Below are positions 1 through 12,500 of a stretch of 64,000 nt of DNA, in pieces. The notes under the pieces are model-generated. The model was not told the origin of the DNA. It was given only the letters and a program-made list of their open reading frames with translations, and made no database searches. The position numbers and the translations under genes were made by a program. Origin of the DNA: Coriaria nepalensis (Eukaryota; Streptophyta; Magnoliopsida; Cucurbitales; Coriariaceae); NCBI GenBank assembly GCA_027186245.1, contig CP114497.1, positions 4,719,501-4,783,500 on the forward strand, in the 5' to 3' direction. Each line of letters opens with the position of its first letter. Position 1 is the first letter of the stretch.

Positions 1-2780
1 GCTTGTGAGGATTTTATGTAATATAGTTATGTAATATAACATTTGAAGGTAAGTAAGAAAGAGGCTTGTGATGATTGTATAACCCTAGATTCCTCGTATC
101 CGGTCTCCAAATATCTTCGGTTATATAGTTTTCATGCTCGTTACAGATCCGATAAATCAGGTCACGACAGGAATGCCTTACCAATCAAGAAATATTGACA
201 TGGTTAAGAAGATGCTTGTCGAACAAATAAAAGACGATAGTTACTGATCAAGCAACTAAGGGCCTCAAGTTCGCCTATAAATAAAGACATTGGATGAAGG
301 GAAAAGGGACAACTCAATAACCACATCAATCTAACATTGATTGTAGCTCTCAAGCTAGTTATCATCCTAAAATGATTTTTTATTACTTTTTCATTAAAGT
401 CTTAAAAATCCAAGTCATTCACTTGTGAATTTCTTCAGCTGTAGCAAATCTTCGCTACATAGGCTCATGACTTGTGTGACTTAAGAATTCTTAATATTTA
501 TTTTCGCCAATCGCAATGGCTTTCACTTATTATTTTCGTCATTCAACATATTCAATATTCATGATTAGTGCAATATTTTAATTTTCTGTTCATTTCAATC
601 GTCTATTTCATTTAAATTAGATTTCCTTTCCATCAACACATATCCTTAACCCGACTATCTTCTTTAAATTTTTGCTAAACACATATCACTAGTCAATTAA
701 CTCCTTTTACAAAGGGGGTGTGTGGTCTGGATGAAGATGAAAGCACCTTCTTGAATATACTAGCCATTTCACTAGTCAATAGAACCTGTGTCAATGATTT
801 ACAATCTTTCACGCTTTCACGGGGCTAACGATCTACGTGATTAGTGTGATTTTAAGAACCTCCCCAAGTATTCTACAACTTCAGGGGATTCAGAGAACCT
901 TCCTTTACAAAGATGGTTTTGATACCGATTAAGGGTGAAAATGAATCAATGGACGAAAGGTTACCGTATAAGGAGAGAAAAATAGAAAATGAATATGGAA
1001 GAACAAGAAAGGATAGAGAAATTAAATCAAGGAGTTTAGAACAGGAGGAGGAAATTTATTTTTGACGAGAGATAAATGTGGAAGGCCATAATACACTCTA
1101 ATTTTTTTTTGTACTTTATAATTTTTGTATGATATTATTATAAGACTAGTGATTAAAGGAAACCCAACAAAAATTGAGCATTTTTTTTTGTTTTTAATTA
1201 ATTTTTATTATGCCAACGTGCTAATTTTTTATATGATAAGACAAAAAATAGCTATGATAACTATTCCATTATACAATAACTCTTCCATTATCTGTAAACA
1301 TATAACATGATTATATATTTATAAAAATTAAGCAATTTTAAGTACGGATGGCAATTTAAGGTTTACTTGAGTTCATTTTAAAAATTTTAAATCGTTCAAT
1401 TTTTTTTAGAAAAAGATTTTCGTTCTTATCAAAAACATGATGAAGAAGACGACTTACTTATTTTTTTCCTATCTTAACTAATCCACTAATTTTATTTTTC
1501 CTTCTTATTTTGTTTCATTCAAATACCATTAATTTTCTTGAAGTAGTATATCTATTTTTCCATTCACAATAAGTTACATATAATGATTTAGATGTTTTGT
1601 AATTCATGCGTATTTATGATTTTGACATATGTTATTGGTCAAATTAGAATCTGCCACTTGACATGTTGTATTATATTTTTTTTTACATTAATTAAGGTAT
1701 TAATTTTATTATAAAATGATGATAGTTGAGAAAATTATTATAAAATATAGAATGATAATATTTTAAAAAGTTTGATTAAAATATATCACATTATATTTTT
1801 GTAGTGTAATTAAAATGTTAAATTTATTATAAAATGAGAATAATTTAAAAAATTACTATAAAATATGGCATAAATATATTTTAAAATTTTTAATTATAAA
1901 ATATGCGATGTAATGTACTGTAGAAAGTAGAAAATTCATGCATAATGCAATTAAGTATCTAAAGTAAACTTTTATTATATAACATATGATATGAAATATA
2001 TGTTAAGTTTGTATTTTGTTAAAGAATAAAATTAGAATTAAAATATTAAATATATCGTATAATATTAATTGTTTCATATACTTAGAATTAGACTTTATTT
2101 CTCAATAAAAAAATTATTTAGATTCTAATAGTTTAAAAAATTTTAATAAAAAAAAAGTTAATTTCATATCTAAAAATAATTTAAGATTCCCTAATTTTAA
2201 ATTATATATTTATAAGAATTTATGAGAGAAAATTATATAAAATTCATAACAAATTTTGATTTATTATGAATTAAATTTAAAAAGTTTGTGGAGGCAATTC
2301 CTGCTACCTCAAACTAGATCTGCCAATGCATGGTGAGAACACCGGTTCAGTGCGAACCGACCTTCAGTTTGCACCGAAGCAATTTGTGGTCATCTCAGTA
2401 TTTTAAGTTTTATCCCCACCTTCATTTCAGTATTTTAAACATTTTTCTTAATAGAATTTGCGATCTTACCCAAAACAACCTTCGTTTGTTCTTGTTAAAA
2501 TTTTTTTTTTAATTAAATAAAAAGTTTTTGTTTGCCTGACATTTGTTCCAATTTATTCTAGAAAATATGACCAAGTCACGAACATGCTAAAGTACTCGAG
2601 TGTATTCAAACTTCTTCGCAATCCATTTGGGGGGTGTTTGCCGCATGAAGTTGACGGCCGGCTTTCTATTCTTTAAAAATATTTACTGCTTCTCCAATAT
2701 AATAATTTGTACATCATTAATAATCTTTGTGCTATGTAGAGCCAGTCGGATGATTTGGAAGACGAACGAGACAATAACCC
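1..2780. other. AT-rich intergenic DNA, no gene seen
   Basis: No ORF here resembles a known protein and no splice-linked coding exons could be assembled. The stretch is very AT-rich, with long A and T runs from about 1100 to 2250. A TATA-like CTATAAATAAAG near 274 followed by a T-rich stretch looks like the promoter part of an LTR, but no partner LTR, primer site or pol fragment was found beside it. The short ORFs at 1125, 2330 and 2600 are low-complexity and are treated as chance. Confidence 0.55.
230..700. repeat. possible LTR promoter fragment
   Basis: A TATA-like element (CTATAAATAAAG near 274) is followed by a leader-like stretch rich in TCAA and CTT, as in the R/U5 part of many plant gypsy LTRs. 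No second copy was recognised in the window and no target duplication is visible. This is an impression from layout only. Confidence 0.25.
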
Positions 2781-2789
2781 CTTCCCCCC

Positions 2790-2802
2790 ATTTTAAATAC
2801 TC
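2790..2802 (+). promoter_or_regulatory. putative TATA box of the KCBP gene
   Basis: TTTTAAATAC at 2791-2800 lies just upstream of a CT- and GA-rich leader-like stretch (about 2825-3100), which is typical of plant 5' UTRs. The first coding ATG lies about 760 bp further on at 3562, so the leader is either long or interrupted by a 5' UTR intron. The start of transcription is inferred, not shown. Confidence 0.4.
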
Positions 2803-2984
2803 TCGTGACTCCCACCACTCCCTCACTTTCTGCTTTTGAAGAGGCAGGCTTTCAAGGGTACCAGACGACGCACAATAGTGAGAGAGAGCGAGTCCTGAAC
2901 TCAGTTTCAGTTTTCCTAGGAGATTTAGGGCGCGGATTTTTGTCCAACAACTCAGTTTGCTGATAGGAGCTGAGATCTGTGAAG

Positions 2985-3017
2985 ATGGAGAAGGATCTGC
3001 ATTTCGATCTCATCTAA
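2985..3017 (+). other. short upstream ORF in the KCBP leader
   Basis: ATG at 2985 opens a 10-codon frame that ends at TAA 3015-3017. It lies in the presumed 5' leader of the kinesin gene. If it is kept in the mature leader it could reduce initiation at the main ATG. Whether it is spliced out is unknown. Confidence 0.3.
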
Positions 3018-3561
3018 TTCGGTCAACAGAGCCCGTCTCTACATTTTCCCTCTCTCCCTTCATTTCAGTTTTTTCCCCTCCTCTGTCTCTTACTCTCAAC
3101 CGCATTATCCACTTCTCTTGTGTTTTCAACAATATCAGCTATCAACTTTGAATAGTTAGTATGTTTGAAGAGTAATTTGGCATTTTGGCACCAATCATTA
3201 ATATAGGTAAATCCTAATTTTCCTTGTCTGGTATATTTTTAAATTTACTATGGATTTTGTTTGATAAATTAAGGATGTGTAGGATAGTATGATGATTGAT
3301 GACTTTAATGTGTTTAGCTCTATTTTAAAGTGGATATAGTTAATTTGAGTTAAATAGATGAAGTGTATTGTGTTCAGTTTGGTGGGTATTGTCAAAATGG
3401 CTTAACAGTATTTATTAAGGGTGAGTATTGCCTTAAATGATTTATTAGGAACGCTTAAGCACTACCTACTCTATTTGAAAATGTTACAGTATTTTTTGTT
3501 AAAAGAGCAGTTTCTGTTCAATAGGATCCAGAGAAGTTAATTCCGTTTACATTGTTGTGAA

Positions 3562-6500
3562 ATGACCATTGGCATGGCCCAAAGTGTAAGGATGAATAAG
3601 TCTTCCTTTAGCCCTGGCAATGGAAACGTGGATACTATTCTTTATAGCTCAGCTGCTGTTTCAAATGGCGATGGATACGACAGTGACAGCTCCAACTTTG
3701 CCCCTCCGTGAGTTTCATGATTTTATTTTAAGTTATTTTAGCATGTTACTTCTTCAGGATGCATCTAGTGTTGCAATGCTAGATAGTTGTGTTGTTGGCA
3801 AGTTGTTACTACTTATGATGAAGAACATTTCTTGGGATAGTGAGGGTAAAAGAGTATATTATCTTTGTACTTAGCTGCTTCTTTTCTTTTCTTGTCAATA
3901 ATTAGCTTATAATTTACCGGGATAGTGAGGTTAAAACAGTATATTATCTATCTACAATCGAAAGAAACATTCTTGGATAGATCTAGTTTATGGTAGACTG
4001 GTCGATCAAAACCATACATGAGGCCAATGTGATGTCCGAAGTTGACACATGTGGTTGTCATAGATCGGCCTGCCATACACTGTGTCTATGCAAGTGTTCC
4101 TCTTGGTTTAATCCAATGGGGCCCACACTCTCAAATTAGTTTGTTATGCATGTGATGTATGTGACCTGTAAAGATGGTTTCATGAGATAGCTGTTTAAAA
4201 TACTCTTTTTGGATCACCTTGAGGTAATTTTATTTGTTGTTTTAGTAAAACATGAGTGTCAAATACCATATCTAGAATGCTAGGGACAACATCGAGCAGT
4301 GACAAAAAATTTGATACGTTAACGTACACAAAAATGATTCTAAAAAAAGCACTACTGTCATGTCAAGATACTAGTTGCATGTCACAGATAAATCACCCAT
4401 TGGTATAGTTAATAGAACAATTGTAGTAATAGTCAGAGGCTTAAAATGTCTTCTTGGACACCATTTTTATGGGAAAGAATTTAGTAGCCTTAAGTAATCA
4501 ATTTTTCTAAATAACTTAATTAATGAATTGAATCATAGGTCAGTGAGGGCAAAGATAAAGAAAAACAAAGTTCCAAAGATTCCTGATGGAGGAATCTCTA
4601 TGCCTTGAACCCTCCATTCGTGGGGTAAATCTTGATATGGTTTTCCCCTAGTAGGAGCAACATTGAAACTTGGAAATGAGATACTTACGAGGATCTTTCT
4701 ATAAAAACCTGTTGAGAAAGAAAGGTTTGTAGGAATCCCCAATGAATCCAACAATCAAATACCACCATAGGACATCTTTGTTTCTGGAAATCTAAAAGTA
4801 TCACTACTTCAAATTTGATTTTGAATGAATCTCAGAGTCAAGTTTTCTAGAACTAGGGAAGAAATATAATGAACAAGAATGAAATGTCAGATTTCCATTG
4901 TTACCTCATTTTAGGATACTCAAGGTTCGTATGGATCAACCATGATGGAAAATGAGTTGGAAGAGTGTTTTTTAGGTTTTGTAGCATCAGATTAGGAATA
5001 TTAGACTTGTTTCAGTTCATTTTAGGCCTCACATTATTATTTTTTATTCTATTGCTATTTGGGTTTTGAACCGAATTGTACCGGGCTCCGTCTATGGAAA
5101 GAAAATAAATTTTTTTTCTCTAGTCAGTTTTGATCTATGTAAGAGTCTTAGAATCAAATTCTAGTTCTTTTTCATTAAATTATTTTTTGTTATGTAATAT
5201 ACCTACTATCCTTATGTTTATGAGTTTTATTTACTTGTTATCTTGAGTGGCGTATAGAAAACAGTGTTGGGTTCTACATAGAATTTGAGCCCTAAAAAAC
5301 ATCTCGGGACTATCTATTTAATGATAGAAAAGTTTGAGATATGAAATCTTAGTTTTTTCCTCAAAATTTCAATGGTGTGTGTGCAGAGGAAAAAACCCCA
5401 GACCTCCAGCTTATGCTTTCTTTTGCTTTGTTTGTCCATGTGCCTTATTGTTTTCTTCATATCTACTGAATTTGCATTTGTAAACAGCATTTAAGTTCTT
5501 ACTTGATAGTGTTTTCTTTTATATACCATTTTTGGTTTTTAGGGCCCATTTCATAAAATGTTAACCTTTGAGTGAATGCACTCTTAGCATTCAAATTACT
5601 TAATGCTGCTGGTAATTGATTTTTCCTTTGTTCTATCTTGCAGCACCCCAACGTCCTTATCAATGACAATTCCAGCAGAACTTGCTGGTGCCATACCTCT
5701 GATTGATAGATTCCAGGTGGGAGAGTAGTTCAAAATATTTGTGTCACTCATACACCCACTTTTCTTAATCAAAATTTTCCTGCTTTTATTTTACTCATAC
5801 ACAGTTTGACTTTAATATTTCATGATTCCTTATAGGTTGACGGGTTCTTAAGGTTGATGCATAAACAAATCCATTCTGCTGGAAAACGTGGGTTTTTCTC
5901 AAAAAAAGCTGTAGGAACTCCAGTTCGCGAAAGATATACGTTTGAGGACATGCTGTGCTTTCAAAAGGTGACAACATAATAAATGTGATAAATGTTTATG
6001 TTTTATAACTAACAAGCTCATGAAGAACTTCTAAATGTGGTAGGATCCTATACCAACTTCATTGCTTAAAATAAATAGTGACCTGGTCAGCCGTGCTACA
6101 AAGCTATTCCAGATAATTTTGAAGTACATGGGAGTTGATTCTTCTGATAGGGCTAATCCAGACAACTTGGATGAACGAATTGAGCTTGTTGGAAAACTAT
6201 TTAAGCAAACTTTGAAGTGTTTAGAGCTCCGAGATGAACTGTTTGTTCAGATATCAAAGCAGACAAGAAATAGTCCCGACAGGTGTGCAGAATTCTCCTT
6301 TTTCCCAATCATTATACTCTCTTTCTTATTTGAGGTTTGTTGAAGTTAGTACGGAACTTTAGCCCCATTGTAGCTGATGTTGCATATAAAAATTGATACT
6401 GCTATGCAGGCAATACTTGATTAAATCATGGGAGCTGATGTATTTATGTGCATCCTCCATGCCTCCAAGCAAGGACATTGGTGGGTATCTATCGGAGTAT

Positions 6501-9500
6501 GTTCATAATGTAGCCCATGGTTTGAGTACTGATTCTGATGTTCGAGTGCTTGCATTAAGTACATTAAATGCTTTAAAGCGCTCTGTAAAAGCTGGTCCAA
6601 GGCATACAATACCAGGGCGTGAGGAAGTTGAGGCTCTTCTAATGGGTCAAAGGCTTACAACTATAGTGTTTTTCTTGGATGAAACTTTTGAAGAAATAAC
6701 TTATGACATGGCAACAACAGTAGCTGATGCTGTTGAGGTATATTTAAGCTTTATTATATGTTTCTTTCATGTTCTGCGTAGGTTACAAAGCTCTTCTAAT
6801 TCCAGTCACTTAAAAGGGGTGAATATTGGGAATCGTTCATAGCAAAACTAGCCTTAGTAGTTGCGTGGCTATTAAAGATACATAAAATGTATACGATTGT
6901 CAGGGAAAAGTTACGAAGTGCTGCAGATTTTCCAAGTTATTTGATAGTGGTATATGGCATCACGGTAGTTTTGGTATGAATTCAATAAAGTAAAAACTTC
7001 ATAGAATTAGTTGCTAATTCAGTTTCTTGGAGAATTGCCGCTGCTTGCTATGTATGGCTTGGAAGGTCGTTTGACGAGTAGGGATCCTGATATTTGTGTA
7101 AAGTCTTTTGCCAAATAGGGTTATTTTCTATTTTCTTAAATAATTTTCATATAAAGAGTAGAGGCTCGTCTTTTATCTCAAAATGGTTTATTACAATAAA
7201 TCTCCAGATGAAATTGATGAATTTCTATCCCCTTCATTCTTTTGATTGTCTGAAAAACTTACTAGAAATTATATTTGTGAGTACTTGAACATATCATAGC
7301 TAAAATCTTTGGATTCTCTACTGGTGGATCTTCTTTAGTAGAATTTTTTGGCTCTGATTATCATTTATAAATTCAAGATCATGTTGTAAGTTGATGATTT
7401 TTGAAAGATAGCAGCTCAGAACATATTAGATTTCAATAGAAACAATATTTCCAGAAAGTTAAAATTTAAATGGATATAATAGTTTTCTCTTCTTTCTTTT
7501 TGTAGTATTATTCTGTTTTGGTTCTCCAGTCGGTTAACATTTCACCATTTATTAATGTTATTCAGGAACTGGCAAGGATAATAAAGCTATCAGCGTACTC
7601 TAGCTTCAGTCTGTTTGAATGTCGTAAAGTTGTCTCTGGTGCTAAATCAAATGATTCTGGAAATGGTAACTCTTTCTCACTCTCAATTGTTTCCTATCAT
7701 GGGGCTCTCTAAGATGGTCATCCTGTATATACTTTATTGTTAAACAGAGGAGTATATAGGGCTGGATGATAACAAATATATAGGAGATCTGTTGGCAGAA
7801 TTCAAGGCAGCAAAGGATAGAAGTAAAGGAGAAATTTTGCATTGCAAACTAACATTTAAAAAGAAGCTGTTTCGGGAGTCGGATGAAGCTGTAACAGACC
7901 CAATGTTTGGGCAATTGTCCTATGTTCAAGTATGTCCATGTGATTTCTAGTTCTTTAGTTGCTTTAATCCGAATTTAAATACTAAGCAATGCTCACCGGT
8001 TCTTTTTGGATAAAAGTTTGACAGCATGATATGTTGTTTCTCTTGAAAATGTTATGCTTTCACTTCTGGATTCAAATAACTTCAACTGTGCTGCCTAACA
8101 CATTCATTCTAAGTTTTGAATTTCACGGTTCCTTGCTCTCTGATTACAGTTACAACATGATTATATATTGGGCAATTATCCTGTTGGGAGGGATGACGCT
8201 GCACAGCTATCTGCATTGCAAATCTTAGTTGATATTGGGTTTACTAATACCCCCGAGTCATGCACGTTAGTATTATTTTACCCTTTTCCTTCGTTGAACT
8301 ATTTCAGTATATCTTTATCTTACATCTTGACTTAATCTTGTTGTTTCTTTCATTTTCTGTTAGTACAGAAATCAATCTAGGTATTTATCTGTTCTCTGAT
8401 TTTATCGCATTCTTTTCTAACTCGATGACAATTATTGTAGTGAATGGAATTCACTTTTGGAAAGATTCCTACCGAGACAAATTGCAATAACACGAGCAAA
8501 GCGAGAATGGGAGTTGGATATTCTTTCCCGTTACCGTGCAATGGTAGGAACTGAGAATTTTGTAGTATGTATGGCGTAACTTTCTGACACTCTCAAGAAC
8601 TTTTATATCTTGGACAATCTTTTCTTCCTCACTATCCATATGTTAACTTACCTTACATCTTTGTATGATATCTGTTGTCTTAGTTAATATTAAATTACAA
8701 CTCGTTCACTTTTAGTTTGTTACTATATTGGTCATCTTTTTGACTGGGCATGCATGTACTTGATGTTTTTCATCTGACCATTGGCAAGATTAACTTCTTA
8801 GTAGACAATCATTGTTTTCTGAGTTTCTCTCTCATAATTCTGGTTAGGAGAATTTGACAAAAGATGATGCAAGACAACAATTTCTGCGGATATTAAGAAC
8901 ACTTCCTTATGGGAATTCAGTTTTTTTCAGTGTTCGCAAAATTGATGATCCCATTGGACTTCTTCCGGGTCGAATAGTTCTGGGCATCAACAAAAGAGGG
9001 GTCAGTTATCTTTCCACAAATACTACTGTATTCATCCACCATCATTATGGTGTGGTGTAACCGCATATAAATTTACTTTCAACCGCAATTAACTTGTTTT
9101 CTAACATGCATATAGGTTCATTTTTTTCGCCCAGTTCCAAAGGAATATTTACATTCTGCAGAGCTAAGAGACATAATGCAATTTGGCAGTAGTAATACTG
9201 CAGTGTTCTTTAAAATGAGGGTTGCTGGTGTCCTTCACATATTCCAGTTTGAAACTAAGCAGGTTTAACCTTGTCTTTTACATGTCTATATGCCTCTCTG
9301 ATGGAGTTTTTAGATATTCTTCTCATGTTTGATTTGTGACGAAGAACATCATTCTTATTAGGGAGAAGAAATTTGTGTTGCTCTCCAGACTCATATAAAT
9401 GATGTTATGTTGCGTCGGTACTCTAAAGCCAGATCTTCTGCCAGTGGCTCAGTAAATGGAGATCATTCCAATAATCTGAAGCAGTCCAACACAGAAATAT

Positions 9501-12500
9501 ATGAGAAACGTGTTCGGGATTTAACAAAAGTCATTGAAGATTCTCAAAGGAATGCTGATCAGGTAAACATTGAATGTGTGATGTTATAATTTTCTTGCTG
9601 CTTGATGGAAATGCACCTTCTTTTAAGTGGAGGTTCGTGTGTGAGGCATCACATAGTTAAGTGAAAAGAAACTCCAAACACTCATTAACCTATTTTGATT
9701 CGCATGTGATGGAATGAGTAACCAATAAAACTTTTAGTTCCATTGCTTCATAGCAAATAGGTATTTACCATTTTAGGTTTACCATGGCATATCTGCATTC
9801 CAAGAACCCAAATTTGCGTTTGGATTCTTGGAACCCAGAATCGCATATGGTAGGTGGTGCCAGTGGGGGTGGAGTGGCAGAAGGAGCAGGTGGTAGTGAG
9901 GATGGGGTTGATGAGGTGGTAGTGGACAGGGGAGGTGGATATGTATTGTACTAAGAAGGTAGAGAAGTAGTTGTTGGAGGGTCTGAAGGGGTGGTGGAGT
10001 AGAGGTTGACAGTGGTGGTGGTCGAGCAGAAATGGATGGTTCTGGTGGTGGTGGGTTAGAATTGGACGATGAGGAAGGTGGCGGTGGCTTTGGAAAAGAA
10101 TTATAAGGTGGTGAATTTGCTGATGGCGATATGGTTGCCATCTCTATCAATCTATCTATACTTACTAAAACAAAATTTACTTAACAGTCATGAGTAAACC
10201 TCAAGAATTCGTTCTCTGGAAAAATGGTAGAAGCTCAACTAATGTTGCTACTCAGAAGCAAAATTTAGGGTATAAAAATGGATTCGTTCTCTGGGTTTAG
10301 AATCATAATTTGAATCAAACCCGGATCATAAATCATGTTCACAGACATCTTCAGAATCATAAATTTTGGTTCCAAGAATCCAGACGTGAATCTGGGTTCT
10401 TCAAACCCAGATTTGGTATGGGGGGAGAGAGAGAGAGAGAGAGCATTTAGGGTTATTTGATCTTTTAATTTAAAAGCAGAGACTTTAAGGTATGGAAAAA
10501 GCAAATAGGTATTTACCATTTTAGGTTTACCATGGCATATCTGCATTCCAAGAACCCAAATTTGCGTTTGGATTCTTGGAACCCAGAATCGCATATGGTA
10601 GGTGGTGCCAGTGGGGGTGGAGTGGCAGAAGGAGCAGGTGGTAGTGAGGATGGGGTTGATGAGGTGGTAGTGGACAGGGGAGGTGGATATGTATTGTACT
10701 AAGAAGGTAGAGAAGTAGTTGTTGGAGGGTCTGAAGGGGTGGTGGAGTAGAGGTTGACAGTGGTGGTGGTCGAGCAGAAATGGATGGTTCTGGTGGTGGT
10801 GGGTTAGAATTGGACGATGAGGAAGGTGGCGGTGGCTTTGGAAAAGAATTATAAGGTGGTGAATTTGCTGATGGCGATATGGTTGCCATCTCTATCAATC
10901 TATCTATACTTACTAAAACAAAATTTACTTAACAGTCATGAGTAAACCTCAAGAATTCGTTCTCTGGAAAAATTGGTAGAAGCTCAACTAATGTTGCTAC
11001 TCAGAAGCAAAATTTAGGGTATAAAAATGGATTCGTTCTCTGGGTTTAGAATCATAATTTGAATCAAACCCGGATCATAAATCATGTTCACAGACATCTT
11101 CAGAATCATAAATTTTGGTTCCAAGAATCCAGACGTGAATCTGGGTTCTTCAAACCCAGATTTGGTATGGGGGGAGAGAGAGAGAGAGAGAGCATTTAGG
11201 GTTATTTGATCTTTTAATTTAAAAGCAGAGACTTTAAGGTATGGAAAAATTCAACTCTATTATTTATGTGCAGTATCATACATACTAATAGAACTTGTAG
11301 GATACAAAATAAAAAAGTAATCTATCTAGGAAAGTTAATCTATCTAGGAAAGTAATTTGTCTAATAAAAGACAGATCCCTATATTTACCATTCTATTCTA
11401 CTAATTTCTCTATCTATCTAAATATAGAGTTACTCAAATATGGTACATAATCATAGGCTAAGGTAAGACTTTCAACACTCTCCCTCAAGTTGGCATGAAA
11501 ATATCGCTCATAGCTAACTTGTTTACAAAGGTCTCATGTAACACCTTAGGAAGCCCCTTAGTGAGTATATCTACTGTTTGAATAGTTGTAGGTATATAAG
11601 ACATGCATATCACACCACTGTCTATTTTCTCCTTGATGAAGTGCTTGTCCACTTCTACATGCTTTGTCCTATCATGGACGATAGGATTGTGAGCTATAGA
11701 AATGGCTGCCTTGTTGTCACAGTACACCTTGATAGGTGTTGGTGTAGGAATATTCAATTATCCTAGAAATCGTTCAATGCTACTCCTTGCCATTACACTT
11801 TGTTTCTTGCTTCTCCATGTAACCAAATTTCCTCCTACAAAGGTACAATAACCCGAGGTATATCTTCTGTCATTTACATTTCCTGCCCAATCTACATCCG
11901 TGTAGGCTTCAACTTGTAAATGACCTTTTTTTTTTAACATCAACCCTTTTCTAGGAGTCCCTCTTAGGTACCTTAAAATTCTAAACACTACTTCAAAATG
12001 TGTAGGCCCTGGTGAATGCATGAATTTACTTACAATGCTAACTGGAAAAGTAATGTCAGATCTAGTATGTGTTAGATAAATCAGTCTCCCAACCAATCTC
12101 TGATAACGTTCTCGATCTATCACTTCATTAGGTCTTGTTGTCTTCAATTTTACATTCGATTATGTAGGAGTGTCTGCTACCTTACAACCAATCATCCCTG
12201 TTTCTTTGAGCAGATCAAGAACATATTTGCGTTGGTTGACAAAAATTCCCTCTTTGGATCTTGCAAATTCCATTCCAAGGAAGTACTTCAGTTTTCCTAA
12301 GTCCTTGACTTCAAATTTTGCCTCAAGTTAACTTTTGAAGTTGCTGATTTCAATTGAGTCATCTCCTGTCATGACTATGTCATCTACATAAACAATCAAG
12401 ATGGCAACTTTTCCTTCGATGGAATGTTTAAAAAACAGTTTATGGTCTGCTTGACTCTATAAGAATCCAAGTCTCCTATCAACTTCCCCGAACCGCTCAA

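Noticed and set aside
10265..10594. 109-codon ORF across the two tandem copies
   Set aside because: It spans the junction of copy 1 and copy 2 and exists only because of the duplication.
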